This document shows, piece by piece, positions 33,982 through 41,701 of a stretch of DNA of 64,000 nt. Each line of letters begins with the position of its first letter. Position 1 is the stretch's first letter. Location: contig NZ_CP170485.1 of assembly GCF_052055585.1 (NCBI RefSeq), forward strand, positions 2,294,001 through 2,358,000. The letters are read 5' to 3'. The translations under genes were made by a program, and so were the position numbers. Origin of the DNA: Oceanicaulis sp052055585 (GTDB taxonomy: Bacteria; Pseudomonadota; Alphaproteobacteria; Caulobacterales; Maricaulaceae). The notes below the pieces were generated by a model that was not told the DNA's origin, made no database searches, and saw only the letters and a list, made by a program, of their open reading frames with translations.

Positions 33982-36576
33982 ATGACTGATCAAACACCGC
34001 TCGCCAACCGTGTCTGGACTGTTTTGAAATTCGGCGGCACCTCTGTGGCCAAGCCGGAAAACTGGGCTGTAATCGCAAAGCTTGCGAAGGCCCGGCTCAA
34101 ACAGGACAAACCGGGCGGCAAGGTGCTGATCGTGCATTCGGCCCTGTCCGGCGTCTCCAATCGTCTAGAAGCCCTGCCCGATCAGGCGCTCGAAGGCGAT
34201 GTCAGCTCCGAGATCGCCGCCATCAAGGCGGTCCATCTTGATTTCGCCGAAGCGGCCGCGCTTGACGGTTCCACCCTGCTCGCCAGCCAGTTCGAGACGC
34301 TCGACCGTCTCGCCGCCGGCATTGCGCTGGTGCGTGAAGCCAGCCCGCGTGTGCGCGCTGAATTGCTGGCGCTGGGCGAACAGATGGCGAGCGTTCTGGG
34401 CATGGAGCGCCTGCGCCAGGAAGGGCTGACGCCGGTGTTTCTGGATGCGCGTGATGCGCTTCAGGCCGCCTCCAATACCGAGGATGCGGGCGGCTATCTG
34501 TCCAATGCGGTGATCGAGGGCGCCGACGCCAGCCTTCAGATGCGCCTGAAAGACGCCGACCTCGTCCTCACCCAGGGCTTCATCGCCCGCAATGATCGCG
34601 GCGAGACTGTGCTGCTGGGCCGGGGCGGGTCGGATACCTCCGCCGCCTATTTCGCCAACAAGCTCGATGCCGCCAAGCTGGAAATCTGGACCGATGTGCC
34701 GGGCCTGTTCAGCGCTGATCCGCGGCTGACCGAAGGCGCACGCCTGTTGCAGGCGCTGTCCTATGACGAGGCGCAGGAAATCGCGACCATGGGCGGCAAG
34801 GTGCTGCATCCGCGCTGCATCGGCCCGGCCCGGCGCGCCGATGTGCCGGTGGAAGTGCGCTCCACCCTGCGCCCCGAACTCGCAGGCACGCTCATCACCG
34901 CCAAACCCGGCGATGACGCGCCGCGGCTGAAAGCCGTGTCGGTCAAATCGGGCGTGCGCATCGTCGCCATGGAAGGCGCGGGCATGTGGCGTCAGGCAGG
35001 CTTCCTCGCCGATGTCTTCGCCTGCTTCAAGGAGTGCGGCGTGTCGGTGGATCTGGTCTCCACCTCCGAAACCAACGTCACCGTCAGTCTGGATCCCGAT
35101 CCCAGCCTTGATCAGGCGCGCCTCGACACGCTTCGGGCGCGACTTGAGCGCTTCTGCCGGGTGAAGATCCTTGAGGATGGAGCGGCGGTGTCGCTGGTGG
35201 GGTATGGCGTGCGCCGCATCCTGCACAAGCTGGCTCCGGCGCTGGAAATGTTCCAGGACAAGCCGATCCGGCTGGTCAGCCAGGCCGCCAATGATCTCAA
35301 CTTCACCGTGGTGGTGGACGCCAGCGAAGGCCGCGCCCTGGCCGCGCGTCTTCATGAAGAGCTGATCGCCCCCGCCCCGTCCGGTCCCGTCTTCGGGCCG
35401 AGCTGGGCGGAGCTGAACGAGACCGCGTCCAGCAAGCCGCAACGCCCCGATCCGTGGTGGGTGACCAAGCGCGAGCAACTCATCGAGATCGCGCCGCAAA
35501 CCGGCGGGCGCTATGTCTATGACCTCGAGACCATCAAGGCGCGCGCCAGCGCGGTGGCGAACATCAAGAGCGTCAATCGCGCCTTCTACGCCATGAAAGC
35601 CAACCCGCACCCCGACGTTCTGAAAACGATCTTCGCGGCGGGGCTGGGCTTTGAGTGCGTGTCGCCGGGCGAGCTGATGCGCCTGAAGGACACTTTCCCC
35701 GGCCTTGATCCCAAGAAAGTCCTCTTCACCCCCAATTTCGCAGCTCGCCATGAATACGCCGCCGCGATCGAGCTGGGGACCAATCTCACCATTGACGGCC
35801 TGCACCCGCTGACCGAATGGCCCGAATTGTTCAAGGGCGTCGAGGTGATCCTGCGCATCAACCCGGATCGTCCGCGCGGCCACCACCAGCATGTGCAGAC
35901 CGCTGGCCCCAAGGCCAAGTTTGGCATTCCGCTCGATCAGCTCGACGCCGCGCGCGACGCCGCCACGAAAGCTGGGGCAAAAGTCATCGGCCTTCACGCC
36001 CATGCCGGTTCCGGCGTAATCGAGGCGGGCCATTGGCGCGAGATCGGGGCGATCCTCGCCCGCGCCGCCGAGGGCTTTTCCGATATCCGCATCCTTAATG
36101 TAGGCGGCGGCCTGGGCGTGCCCGAAAGCGCCGAAGCGCCCGCGCTGGATCTCGGTCTGGTGGACGCGGAACTCGCCAAGCTCAAACAGGCCCTGCCCGA
36201 TTACGAGATCTGGATGGAGCCGGGCCGGTATCCGGTGGCCGAATCCGGCGTGCTCCTCTCAGCGGTCACCCAGATCAAGCACGCCTTCGGCACGCGCTTT
36301 ATCGGGCTTGGGACCGGCATGAACTCGCTGATCCGCCCCGCGCTCTACGGCGCCCGCCATGAGATCGTGAACCTCACCCGCTATGACGAACAGGGCACGG
36401 GCCTGGCGTCCATCGTCGGCCCGATCTGCGAAAGCGCCGATCTTCTGGGCGCGGACCGCCTGATGCCGGAGACGACCGAAGGCGATGTCATCGCCATCGC
36501 CGAAGCCGGCGCCTATGGCGCGGTCATGTCCAGCCGCTACAATCTGCGCGAACCGGCGGATGAAGTGGTGATTTAG
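33982..36576 (+). CDS. Bifunctional aspartate kinase / diaminopimelate decarboxylase
   Basis: An 864-residue fusion of the first and last enzymes of lysine synthesis. Aspartate kinase (about 10-300) begins LKFGGTSVAKPENW and has GRGGSDTSAAYFANKL; ACT-type regulatory domains follow (about 315-465). Diaminopimelate decarboxylase (about 490-855) has the PLP Lys in FYAMKANPHPDVLK, HAHAGSG, EPGRYPVAESG and the CESAD active-site Cys. The start is ATG 33982. Such fusions are known in Xanthomonas and some alphaproteobacteria. It stands alone, with no other lys genes around. Confidence 0.95.
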   Translation: MTDQTPLANRVWTVLKFGGTSVAKPENWAVIAKLAKARLKQDKPGGKVLIVHSALSGVSNRLEALPDQALEGDVSSEIAAIKAVHLDFAEAAALDGSTLLASQFETLDRLAAGIALVREASPRVRAELLALGEQMASVLGMERLRQEGLTPVFLDARDALQAASNTEDAGGYLSNAVIEGADASLQMRLKDADLVLTQGFIARNDRGETVLLGRGGSDTSAAYFANKLDAAKLEIWTDVPGLFSADPRLTEGARLLQALSYDEAQEIATMGGKVLHPRCIGPARRADVPVEVRSTLRPELAGTLITAKPGDDAPRLKAVSVKSGVRIVAMEGAGMWRQAGFLADVFACFKECGVSVDLVSTSETNVTVSLDPDPSLDQARLDTLRARLERFCRVKILEDGAAVSLVGYGVRRILHKLAPALEMFQDKPIRLVSQAANDLNFTVVVDASEGRALAARLHEELIAPAPSGPVFGPSWAELNETASSKPQRPDPWWVTKREQLIEIAPQTGGRYVYDLETIKARASAVANIKSVNRAFYAMKANPHPDVLKTIFAAGLGFECVSPGELMRLKDTFPGLDPKKVLFTPNFAARHEYAAAIELGTNLTIDGLHPLTEWPELFKGVEVILRINPDRPRGHHQHVQTAGPKAKFGIPLDQLDAARDAATKAGAKVIGLHAHAGSGVIEAGHWREIGAILARAAEGFSDIRILNVGGGLGVPESAEAPALDLGLVDAELAKLKQALPDYEIWMEPGRYPVAESGVLLSAVTQIKHAFGTRFIGLGTGMNSLIRPALYGARHEIVNLTRYDEQGTGLASIVGPICESADLLGADRLMPETTEGDVIAIAEAGAYGAVMSSRYNLREPADEVVI

Positions 36577-36599
36577 GGGGCTATTCACAGCAATTGAAA

Positions 36600-36628
36600 C
36601 CCCGGCCAAGCGCAGCGCAGAGCCGGGG
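36600..36628. repeat. Intergenic hairpin repeat CCCCGGC/GCCGGGG
   Basis: A 7-bp stem (36600-36606 with 36622-36628) in the 95-base gap after the lysine fusion gene. CCAAGCGC (36606-36613) can alternatively pair with GCGCTTGG (36645-36652). No T tract follows, so it is not a standard terminator. The arms equal the third hairpin of the element at 7668-7752. Confidence 0.45.
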
Positions 36629-36671
36629 CCCCCATCAGGGTTAGGCGCTTGGAACGGAGACAGGTCCCGGC

Positions 36672-37454
36672 TCACGCCACCGGGATCGTGCCCCCGTCAA
36701 TGACGTGCTCGCTTCCGGTGATCGCGCTGGCGTGATCGGAACTGAGGAAAGCAATCAGAGCCGCTGCTTCGGCGGGTTTCGTCGGGCGCCCCAGCGGGAT
36801 TCCGCCCAGCGCCTGCATGATCATATCCATGCCGCCCTGCCGGTCCGTGCCCGCCTTGTCCGCCAGCCGGTCCGCAAGGTCATGGGCCGCCTCGGTCTCG
36901 ATCCAGCCCGGCGAGACGCGCACAACCCGCACGCCTTTGGGACCCAGTTCTTTGGACAGGCTCTTGGAATAGGTGGAAAGCGCCGCTTTCGCCGCCGCAT
37001 AGGCGGTGGTGGACTGCGGCAGGGGCATACGGCTCTGGATGGAGGTCACGTGCACGATCACTCCCGAACCCTGCTCAATCAAGCCTGGCGCCAGCGCCCG
37101 GTCGAGCCGGACTGCGGCCATGAGGTTTAGCGACAGCTCATCCTCCCAGATCGCGTCGGTCAACGCGGTGAAACCGCCCGCTGGCGCACTGGAGCCTCCG
37201 AGCACATTCACGAGAATGTCGACGCCGCCCCAGAGCTCGCCAACGGATGCGGCCAATCGCTCACACCCTTCCGCCGACATCAGATCCGCAGGGATATAGT
37301 CAACACCCGGCAAGGGCGCCTGAGGCAGGCTGCGCGCCGAGACAAGCACACGCGCGCCCTCATTGCGGAAGAGTTCGGCCGTCGCCTGGCCCAGCCCGCG
37401 CGTGCCGCCCGTCACCAGAACACGCTTGCCGTTCAGGCCGAGATCAAACCTCAT
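36672..37454 (-). CDS. SDR family oxidoreductase
   Basis: A 260-residue short-chain dehydrogenase/reductase. The Rossmann motif is TGGTRGLGQ, the NVLGGSSA segment is a variant of NNAG, and the catalytic Ser and Y-x3-K lie in TSIQSRMPLPQSTTAYAAAK. It is probably NADP(H)-dependent, given the basic residue after the first strand. It overlaps the NTF2-like gene by 11 bases and is controlled, by position, by the divergent HxlR regulator. The substrate may be a reactive carbonyl; that is inference. Confidence 0.92.
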   Translation of the reverse strand: MRFDLGLNGKRVLVTGGTRGLGQATAELFRNEGARVLVSARSLPQAPLPGVDYIPADLMSAEGCERLAASVGELWGGVDILVNVLGGSSAPAGGFTALTDAIWEDELSLNLMAAVRLDRALAPGLIEQGSGVIVHVTSIQSRMPLPQSTTAYAAAKAALSTYSKSLSKELGPKGVRVVRVSPGWIETEAAHDLADRLADKAGTDRQGGMDMIMQALGGIPLGRPTKPAEAAALIAFLSSDHASAITGSEHVIDGGTIPVA

Positions 37455-37767
37455 CGAGGATCTCCAGCGTCTGGATCAACCCGTCAGACAGGACAAACCG
37501 ATAGGTGAACAGGATCGGGCTGTTCTTGAAGGCGCCCGAAACTTCACAGGTCAGCGTCACCGCCGCGTCGTCGCCTTCAGCGGACAGGACCCGTTCCTTG
37601 AAGTTGATGGCCTGCACGTCCTGACGCCATTTCAGAATGGCGGCCCGACCGTGATGGGACTGGCGCTCGTCGGTGACGACGCCGTCCTCGGTGAAGCAGG
37701 ATGCAATGTCTTCAGGGTTCTGAGCCGTCATGTAACGCTTGACGGCGTTTGGATACACAATTGTCAT
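37444..37767 (-). CDS. Nuclear transport factor 2 (SnoaL-like) family protein
   Basis: A 107-residue cone-shaped NTF2-fold protein (VKRYMTAQNPEDIASCFTEDGVVTDERQSHHGRAAI...). Family members are isomerases, hydrolases or ligand-binding partners. It is the first gene of the pair with the SDR, whose start lies inside its end (11-base overlap). It is divergent from the HxlR gene across 102 bases. Confidence 0.88.
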   Translation of the reverse strand: MTIVYPNAVKRYMTAQNPEDIASCFTEDGVVTDERQSHHGRAAILKWRQDVQAINFKERVLSAEGDDAAVTLTCEVSGAFKNSPILFTYRFVLSDGLIQTLEILDEV

Positions 37768-37849
37768 GAGTGTGGCCTCCTTGGCGCAATCAGGGTTTCG
37801 ATATGCGACCGGACCTGGCAGAGGACAAGAACCGACTTATTTGTTAGGG

Positions 37850-37866
37850 ACTTACCTGAAAGTAAG
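37850..37866. promoter_or_regulatory. Candidate HxlR operator
   Basis: CTTAC-N6-GTAAG (37851-37855, 37862-37866) lies within the divergent gap, directly upstream of the HxlR start. HxlR-family regulators such as QorR/HypR use ACTTAC/GTAAGT-type half-sites, so this is a plausible autoregulatory operator. A related ACTTAT lies at about 37834. Confidence 0.5.
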
Positions 37867-37869
37867 CTG

Positions 37870-38214
37870 ATGCAGGAATTCCGCCCCACCCCCGTTGAAC
37901 ACACACGCGAAAGCGCGACAGAAGGCCTTGAATCGGCGCTAAAGATGATAGAGGGGCGCTGGAAGCTGGCGATCCTGTTCCATCTGTTCGGCGGACAGGT
38001 CCTGCGCTTTTCCGAGCTGGAGCGGGCGATCCCCGACATCTCCCAGAAAATGCTGATCCAGCAGCTCCGGCAGATGGAAACGGACGGCATTGTCGCCAGG
38101 ACCGTCTATCCCGAAGTCCCGCCCAAAGTGGAATATGCGCTGACAGACTGGGGGCAATCCCTGTGTCCCGCGCTCGACGCCTTGCTGAGCTGGGCGGGAA
38201 ACAAGCCTGAATAG
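37870..38214 (+). CDS. HxlR-family winged-helix transcriptional regulator
   Basis: A 114-residue regulator with the typical core MIEGRWKLAILFHLFGG, then LRFSELERAIPDISQKMLIQQLRQ (recognition helix) and the wing YPEVPPKVEYALTDWG. The redox Cys that many HxlR/HypR proteins carry just before this core (CPVEYAL context) is absent; the only Cys is near the C-terminus (SLCPAL). The start is ATG 37870. It is divergent from the NTF2-SDR pair, which it presumably controls. Confidence 0.93.
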   Translation: MQEFRPTPVEHTRESATEGLESALKMIEGRWKLAILFHLFGGQVLRFSELERAIPDISQKMLIQQLRQMETDGIVARTVYPEVPPKVEYALTDWGQSLCPALDALLSWAGNKPE

Positions 38215-38225
38215 CACACCCCAAC

Positions 38226-38257
38226 AAAAAAGCCCCGATCATCGACCGGGGCTTTGT
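38226..38257. terminator. Bidirectional terminator
   Basis: AAAGCCCCG (38229-38237) pairs with CGGGGCTTT (38247-38255) around a 9-base loop, with an A tract before and TTTGT after. It serves the convergent HxlR and alkaline phosphatase genes. Confidence 0.85.
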
Positions 38258-38277
38258 CGTTCAGGCTCTGACGTAGC

Positions 38278-39849
38278 CTAGTCTTCTTGCGCGTCCGCGA
38301 TGGCGGCGGTGGCGCTCCAGCCATAGGCGTGGGTGATGACGTGGTGGAGGGTGTTCTGCTCCATCGTGCCGTCCACCAGATGCGCCCAGGGGCCGACGGC
38401 GAAGGCGATGACGTCTTCGCCCGAATGGGTTTCAGAGCCCATCGGCATCGCCGATTCCTGGCGATAGTTCGGGTCCATGACCTGCTCATCGGTCAGCGGG
38501 CCGGCTTCATCACTGCGCGGACGGACCGGGCCGCCATTCTGATAGCCGAGCGTGGTGTAGGGGCGCCCGTCGCCTGCCGGCATGGGCGGGGTGTCGGCGT
38601 CGGTCAGGTTCGGGGCCGGCGGGTGCACCAGACCCAGGATCGGATTGCCGCGACGCGGATAGCCCGCAATCGTGAAGACGTGACCGTGGTCGGCGGTGAC
38701 GATGATCAGCGTCTCATCAAGATCGACCATGGACTGGGCGGTCTCGATGGCTTCGGCCATGGCGAGCGCATCGTTCAGCGCGCGCGCGGCGTTGGCGCCG
38801 TGGTGGGCGTGGTCGATCCGGCCGCCTTCCACCAGCAGATAGTAGCCATCCTCGTCATTGGACAGGCGGTTGATCGCAAATTCGGTCAGCTCGGCCAGAG
38901 ACGGCTCTTCATTGGGGTCGCGGTCGATGGCGTAGCTGAGGTGGGACGGAGTGAACAGGCCCAGCACCGGCTTGTCGTCATTGACGTCGAGCGCGGTAAA
39001 GCCCGCCAGATCATCCACATAGACGCCGCCTTCAGACACCCATTCCGCCGTCAGGTCGCGATCCTGACGCTGACCGCCCTGATCGCGCGTGATGAAGGCC
39101 GAACGACCCCCGCCCAACGCCACGTCAACGCCGTCGCCATAAGCGCCGGCGCGCGTGCCGATCAGCTGGGCGGCGATATCGGTGCAGCCAGCGGCCACCG
39201 CGTATTCCGGCAGCGAGGAATCGCTTTCCCAGTCGCGGTTGGTGACGTGGGCGTAGGTGGAGGCCGGGGTGGCGTGCGTCAGGCGCGCCGAGGTGACGAT
39301 GCCGGTCGACAGGCCATGCTCTTCGGCCATCTCGATCAGGGTTTGCGGCACAGGGCCGCCCTGGCAGGGCTCAAGAATATCGCGGGCATAGACCGAGATC
39401 GCGCCCGAATGGGTCTTCACCCCGGTATGGATCGCCGAGGCGGTGGCGGCGCTGTCGGGTACCTGCGCGTTTTCCGAATAGGTCTTGATGAGCGCCGTGT
39501 GGCCCCATTGCTCGAACGGGAGATAGTTCTCTTCCCCGCTCATGCCCTGGTTCTGACCATCCAGGATCCGGCTGGCGACGATGGTCCCGAGACTCATGCC
39601 GTCGCCGACAAAGACGATGACATTGCGCGCGCGGCCTTCGCGCTGCGGACGATTGAGACGGGCCAGGATCTCGTCTTGGGAGCGGGCGCGCCATTCCGCG
39701 CCCGGACCTTCAAACTGCGCCGGTGCGGCGGTGGTCTGGGCCGGGGCGTCATCGCGACCGGACCAGTCCAGATCAGACTGCATGGACACATTCTGGCAGG
39801 CGCACAGCGCGAGCGCGCTGGCGGACAACAGGGCGGCGCGGAAGATCAT
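38278..39849 (-). CDS. Alkaline phosphatase (PhoA family) lipoprotein
   Basis: A 523-residue exported phosphomonoesterase. The signal peptide MIFRAALLSASALALCAC ends in a lipobox (Cys about 18). Active-site elements are VFVGDGMSLGT, VPDSAATASAI with the nucleophile Ser, EGGRIDHAHHG and TADHGHVF. It hydrolyses phosphate esters in the periplasm to supply Pi. The start is ATG 39849 with AAGGGG upstream; the open frame further upstream is not coding. One Pho half-site-like CCGTCAC lies upstream, without a convincing partner. Confidence 0.95.
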   Translation of the reverse strand: MIFRAALLSASALALCACQNVSMQSDLDWSGRDDAPAQTTAAPAQFEGPGAEWRARSQDEILARLNRPQREGRARNVIVFVGDGMSLGTIVASRILDGQNQGMSGEENYLPFEQWGHTALIKTYSENAQVPDSAATASAIHTGVKTHSGAISVYARDILEPCQGGPVPQTLIEMAEEHGLSTGIVTSARLTHATPASTYAHVTNRDWESDSSLPEYAVAAGCTDIAAQLIGTRAGAYGDGVDVALGGGRSAFITRDQGGQRQDRDLTAEWVSEGGVYVDDLAGFTALDVNDDKPVLGLFTPSHLSYAIDRDPNEEPSLAELTEFAINRLSNDEDGYYLLVEGGRIDHAHHGANAARALNDALAMAEAIETAQSMVDLDETLIIVTADHGHVFTIAGYPRRGNPILGLVHPPAPNLTDADTPPMPAGDGRPYTTLGYQNGGPVRPRSDEAGPLTDEQVMDPNYRQESAMPMGSETHSGEDVIAFAVGPWAHLVDGTMEQNTLHHVITHAYGWSATAAIADAQED

Positions 39850-39969
39850 GATGGACCCCTTCTCTGACACTGGGGAGGGTTTAGCGCGGCTTTGTGACGG
39901 ATCAAAGCATCTCTCCTGCCAATCATGCGTTATAGAAAGAGTACGCCATCGCCCCGGGAGACCATCGCC

Positions 39970-40863
39970 TTGAAAACCTTGTCGCTTGTGCTGAACGCTC
40001 ATTCCGGAACCACGCGTGAGCTGGGCAAGGACAAAGTGCTGGATGCGGTCCACGGCTCGGCGGACTGGGCGAAGGTCATCGTGCATGACTGTTCAGAGAC
40101 CTTTGAGGAGCGCGTCAGCAAGGCCTGCGCCGAGCCGTCAGACTATATCGCCGTCGCGGGCGGGGACGGCACGGCGGCGGCGGTCCTGAACGAGCTGGTG
40201 CGCACAAACTGCCGGACCCCGGTCATCCCCCTGCCGCTGGGGACCGCGAACCTTCTGCCCAAGCGGCTCTATGGCGACCGCTCCATCGAGACGATCCTCA
40301 AGGAAGCGCCGGACTATCCCATCGAGCCGCTGCATGCGGGCGAGGTGGAGGGACATCTGTTCTTCTGCGCCCTGATGGCGGGCTTCCCGGTCCGCTTCGG
40401 TCAGGCGCGCGAAGCGTTGCGTCCCGATGGCGAAGGACGACAGCCGGGCCGCGCGCTCACCTATCTGCGCCAGGCGCTGCGCGCCTTTGGCCAGACCCGC
40501 ATGCGCCTGACGCTGGATGACGACGATGTGCGCAAGCTGCGTCGCGCCAATGCGCTGATGACCATTCCCGGCGGCGCGGGAGCCATGATCCATGGCGCAA
40601 GGCCCGGCGAAGAGGTGCTTGAGCACGTCTTCACCCACACCGAGGACCTCTCTGATGCGCTGGGCGCCCTGACTGGCTTTCTGGGGGAAATGCTCAATAT
40701 GGGCGAGCTCAACCCGATGCGCTCCGAGCATAGCGCCGTACTCGACGGCCCTTCGAAAATCACCGTCATGCTGGACGGCGAGGTGTTGACCCTGAAGACG
40801 CCCATACGCATCTGTCTGAAAGCCAACGCCGCCCTGTTCGCAGCTCCGGAGGTCGAGGCATGA
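39970..40863 (+). CDS. Diacylglycerol kinase family lipid kinase
   Basis: A 297-residue kinase with the DAGK catalytic motif AGGDGTAAAVLNELV and PLPLGTANLLPKRLYG (GTxN motif). It may phosphorylate diacylglycerol or a related lipid at the inner membrane. The start is taken as TTG 39970 (KTLSLVLNAHSG follows) with GGGAGA upstream; an ATG at 39925 is in frame but has no site. It overlaps the metallophosphoesterase gene by ATGA (40860-40863), so the two act under coupled translation. Confidence 0.88.
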   Translation: MKTLSLVLNAHSGTTRELGKDKVLDAVHGSADWAKVIVHDCSETFEERVSKACAEPSDYIAVAGGDGTAAAVLNELVRTNCRTPVIPLPLGTANLLPKRLYGDRSIETILKEAPDYPIEPLHAGEVEGHLFFCALMAGFPVRFGQAREALRPDGEGRQPGRALTYLRQALRAFGQTRMRLTLDDDDVRKLRRANALMTIPGGAGAMIHGARPGEEVLEHVFTHTEDLSDALGALTGFLGEMLNMGELNPMRSEHSAVLDGPSKITVMLDGEVLTLKTPIRICLKANAALFAAPEVEA

Positions 40864-41642
40864 CGCGACTGGCGCAAATATCAGACCTGCATTTCGGCGC
40901 GGAATCCCCCGGCCTGCCCGAGGCCCTGCTTGAAACCCTGAACAATCTCGCCCCTGACGCCGTCATCGCCTCGGGCGATTTCACCCAGTATGGCCGAAGG
41001 CGCGAATTTGACGCCGCGCGCGATTTTTTCAGCGCCATCAACGCGCCTGTCATCGCGGCGCCCGGCAATCACGACACGCCCTATCTCAATATCGCCGCCC
41101 GGGTGACCGCACCGTGGAAGCGGTTCGAGAAGCGGCTCGGCCAGGGCGTCACCCCCAGCTGGCGCTCCGCATCCGCCGGGGTGGAATCCTTTCTGACTGC
41201 CCGCGGCCTGCAAGCCCAGCTCGACTGGTCGCTGGGGCGCGCCAATCCCCGCCACGCCGCGCGCATCGCGCAAAGCTTTTCCGAGTTCAAGGGATTGAAA
41301 GTCGTCGCCGCGCATCACCCGCTGATGGCGCCGGGCGGACTGAAGGGCCGGGCCAGGACCCGAGGCGGCCGCGAAGCGGCGGACATTTTCGTGCAGGCGG
41401 GCATGGATCTGGTGGTGACGGGGCATCTGCATCAGGTCTTCGCCCTGCCCCAGCGCCGCCCCGATGGCGGGGCGTGCTGGTTTGTCGGCGCGGGCACGGC
41501 GCTGTCGCATCGCACGCGCGGTGAACCGCCCAGCTTCAACCTGTTTGACCATACGCTCGACGGGCTCAGCCTGACGGTCTACGCCGCCGAGGACGGGGAG
41601 AACCGCTTCATGCCGCAGAAGGTCCAGGCCCTTCACGGCTAG
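40860..41642 (+). CDS. Calcineurin-like metallophosphoesterase
   Basis: A 260-residue phosphoesterase with all metal motifs in order: ISDLHFG, SGDFTQYG, PGNHDTPY, AAHHPLM and VTGHLHQVF. Similar to 3',5'-cyclic-AMP phosphodiesterase CpdA-like and lipid-pyrophosphatase-like enzymes; the substrate is not certain. It is translationally coupled to the lipid kinase, which suggests a lipid phosphate or related metabolite. No membrane segment. Confidence 0.9.
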   Translation: MTRLAQISDLHFGAESPGLPEALLETLNNLAPDAVIASGDFTQYGRRREFDAARDFFSAINAPVIAAPGNHDTPYLNIAARVTAPWKRFEKRLGQGVTPSWRSASAGVESFLTARGLQAQLDWSLGRANPRHAARIAQSFSEFKGLKVVAAHHPLMAPGGLKGRARTRGGREAADIFVQAGMDLVVTGHLHQVFALPQRRPDGGACWFVGAGTALSHRTRGEPPSFNLFDHTLDGLSLTVYAAEDGENRFMPQKVQALHG

Positions 41643-41651
41643 CCCCAAAGA

Positions 41652-41680
41652 AAAAGCCCGGCGCGATGCGCCGGGCTTTT
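41652..41680. terminator. Bidirectional terminator
   Basis: A perfect 13-bp stem (41652-41664 with 41668-41680; AAAAGCCCGGCGC) with loop GAT, between convergent genes. The same stem core recurs at 43916-43944. Confidence 0.92.
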
Positions 41681-41701
41681 CCGTTGCGGATGATCCGCCT
41701 G

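Noticed and set aside
34165..36033. 622-codon open frame opposite the lysine fusion gene
   Set aside because: Antisense to a strongly conserved enzyme; no motif or start site.
39850..39960. Pho box upstream of the alkaline phosphatase gene
   Set aside because: Only one half-site-like CCGTCAC is present, with no partner at the correct spacing.
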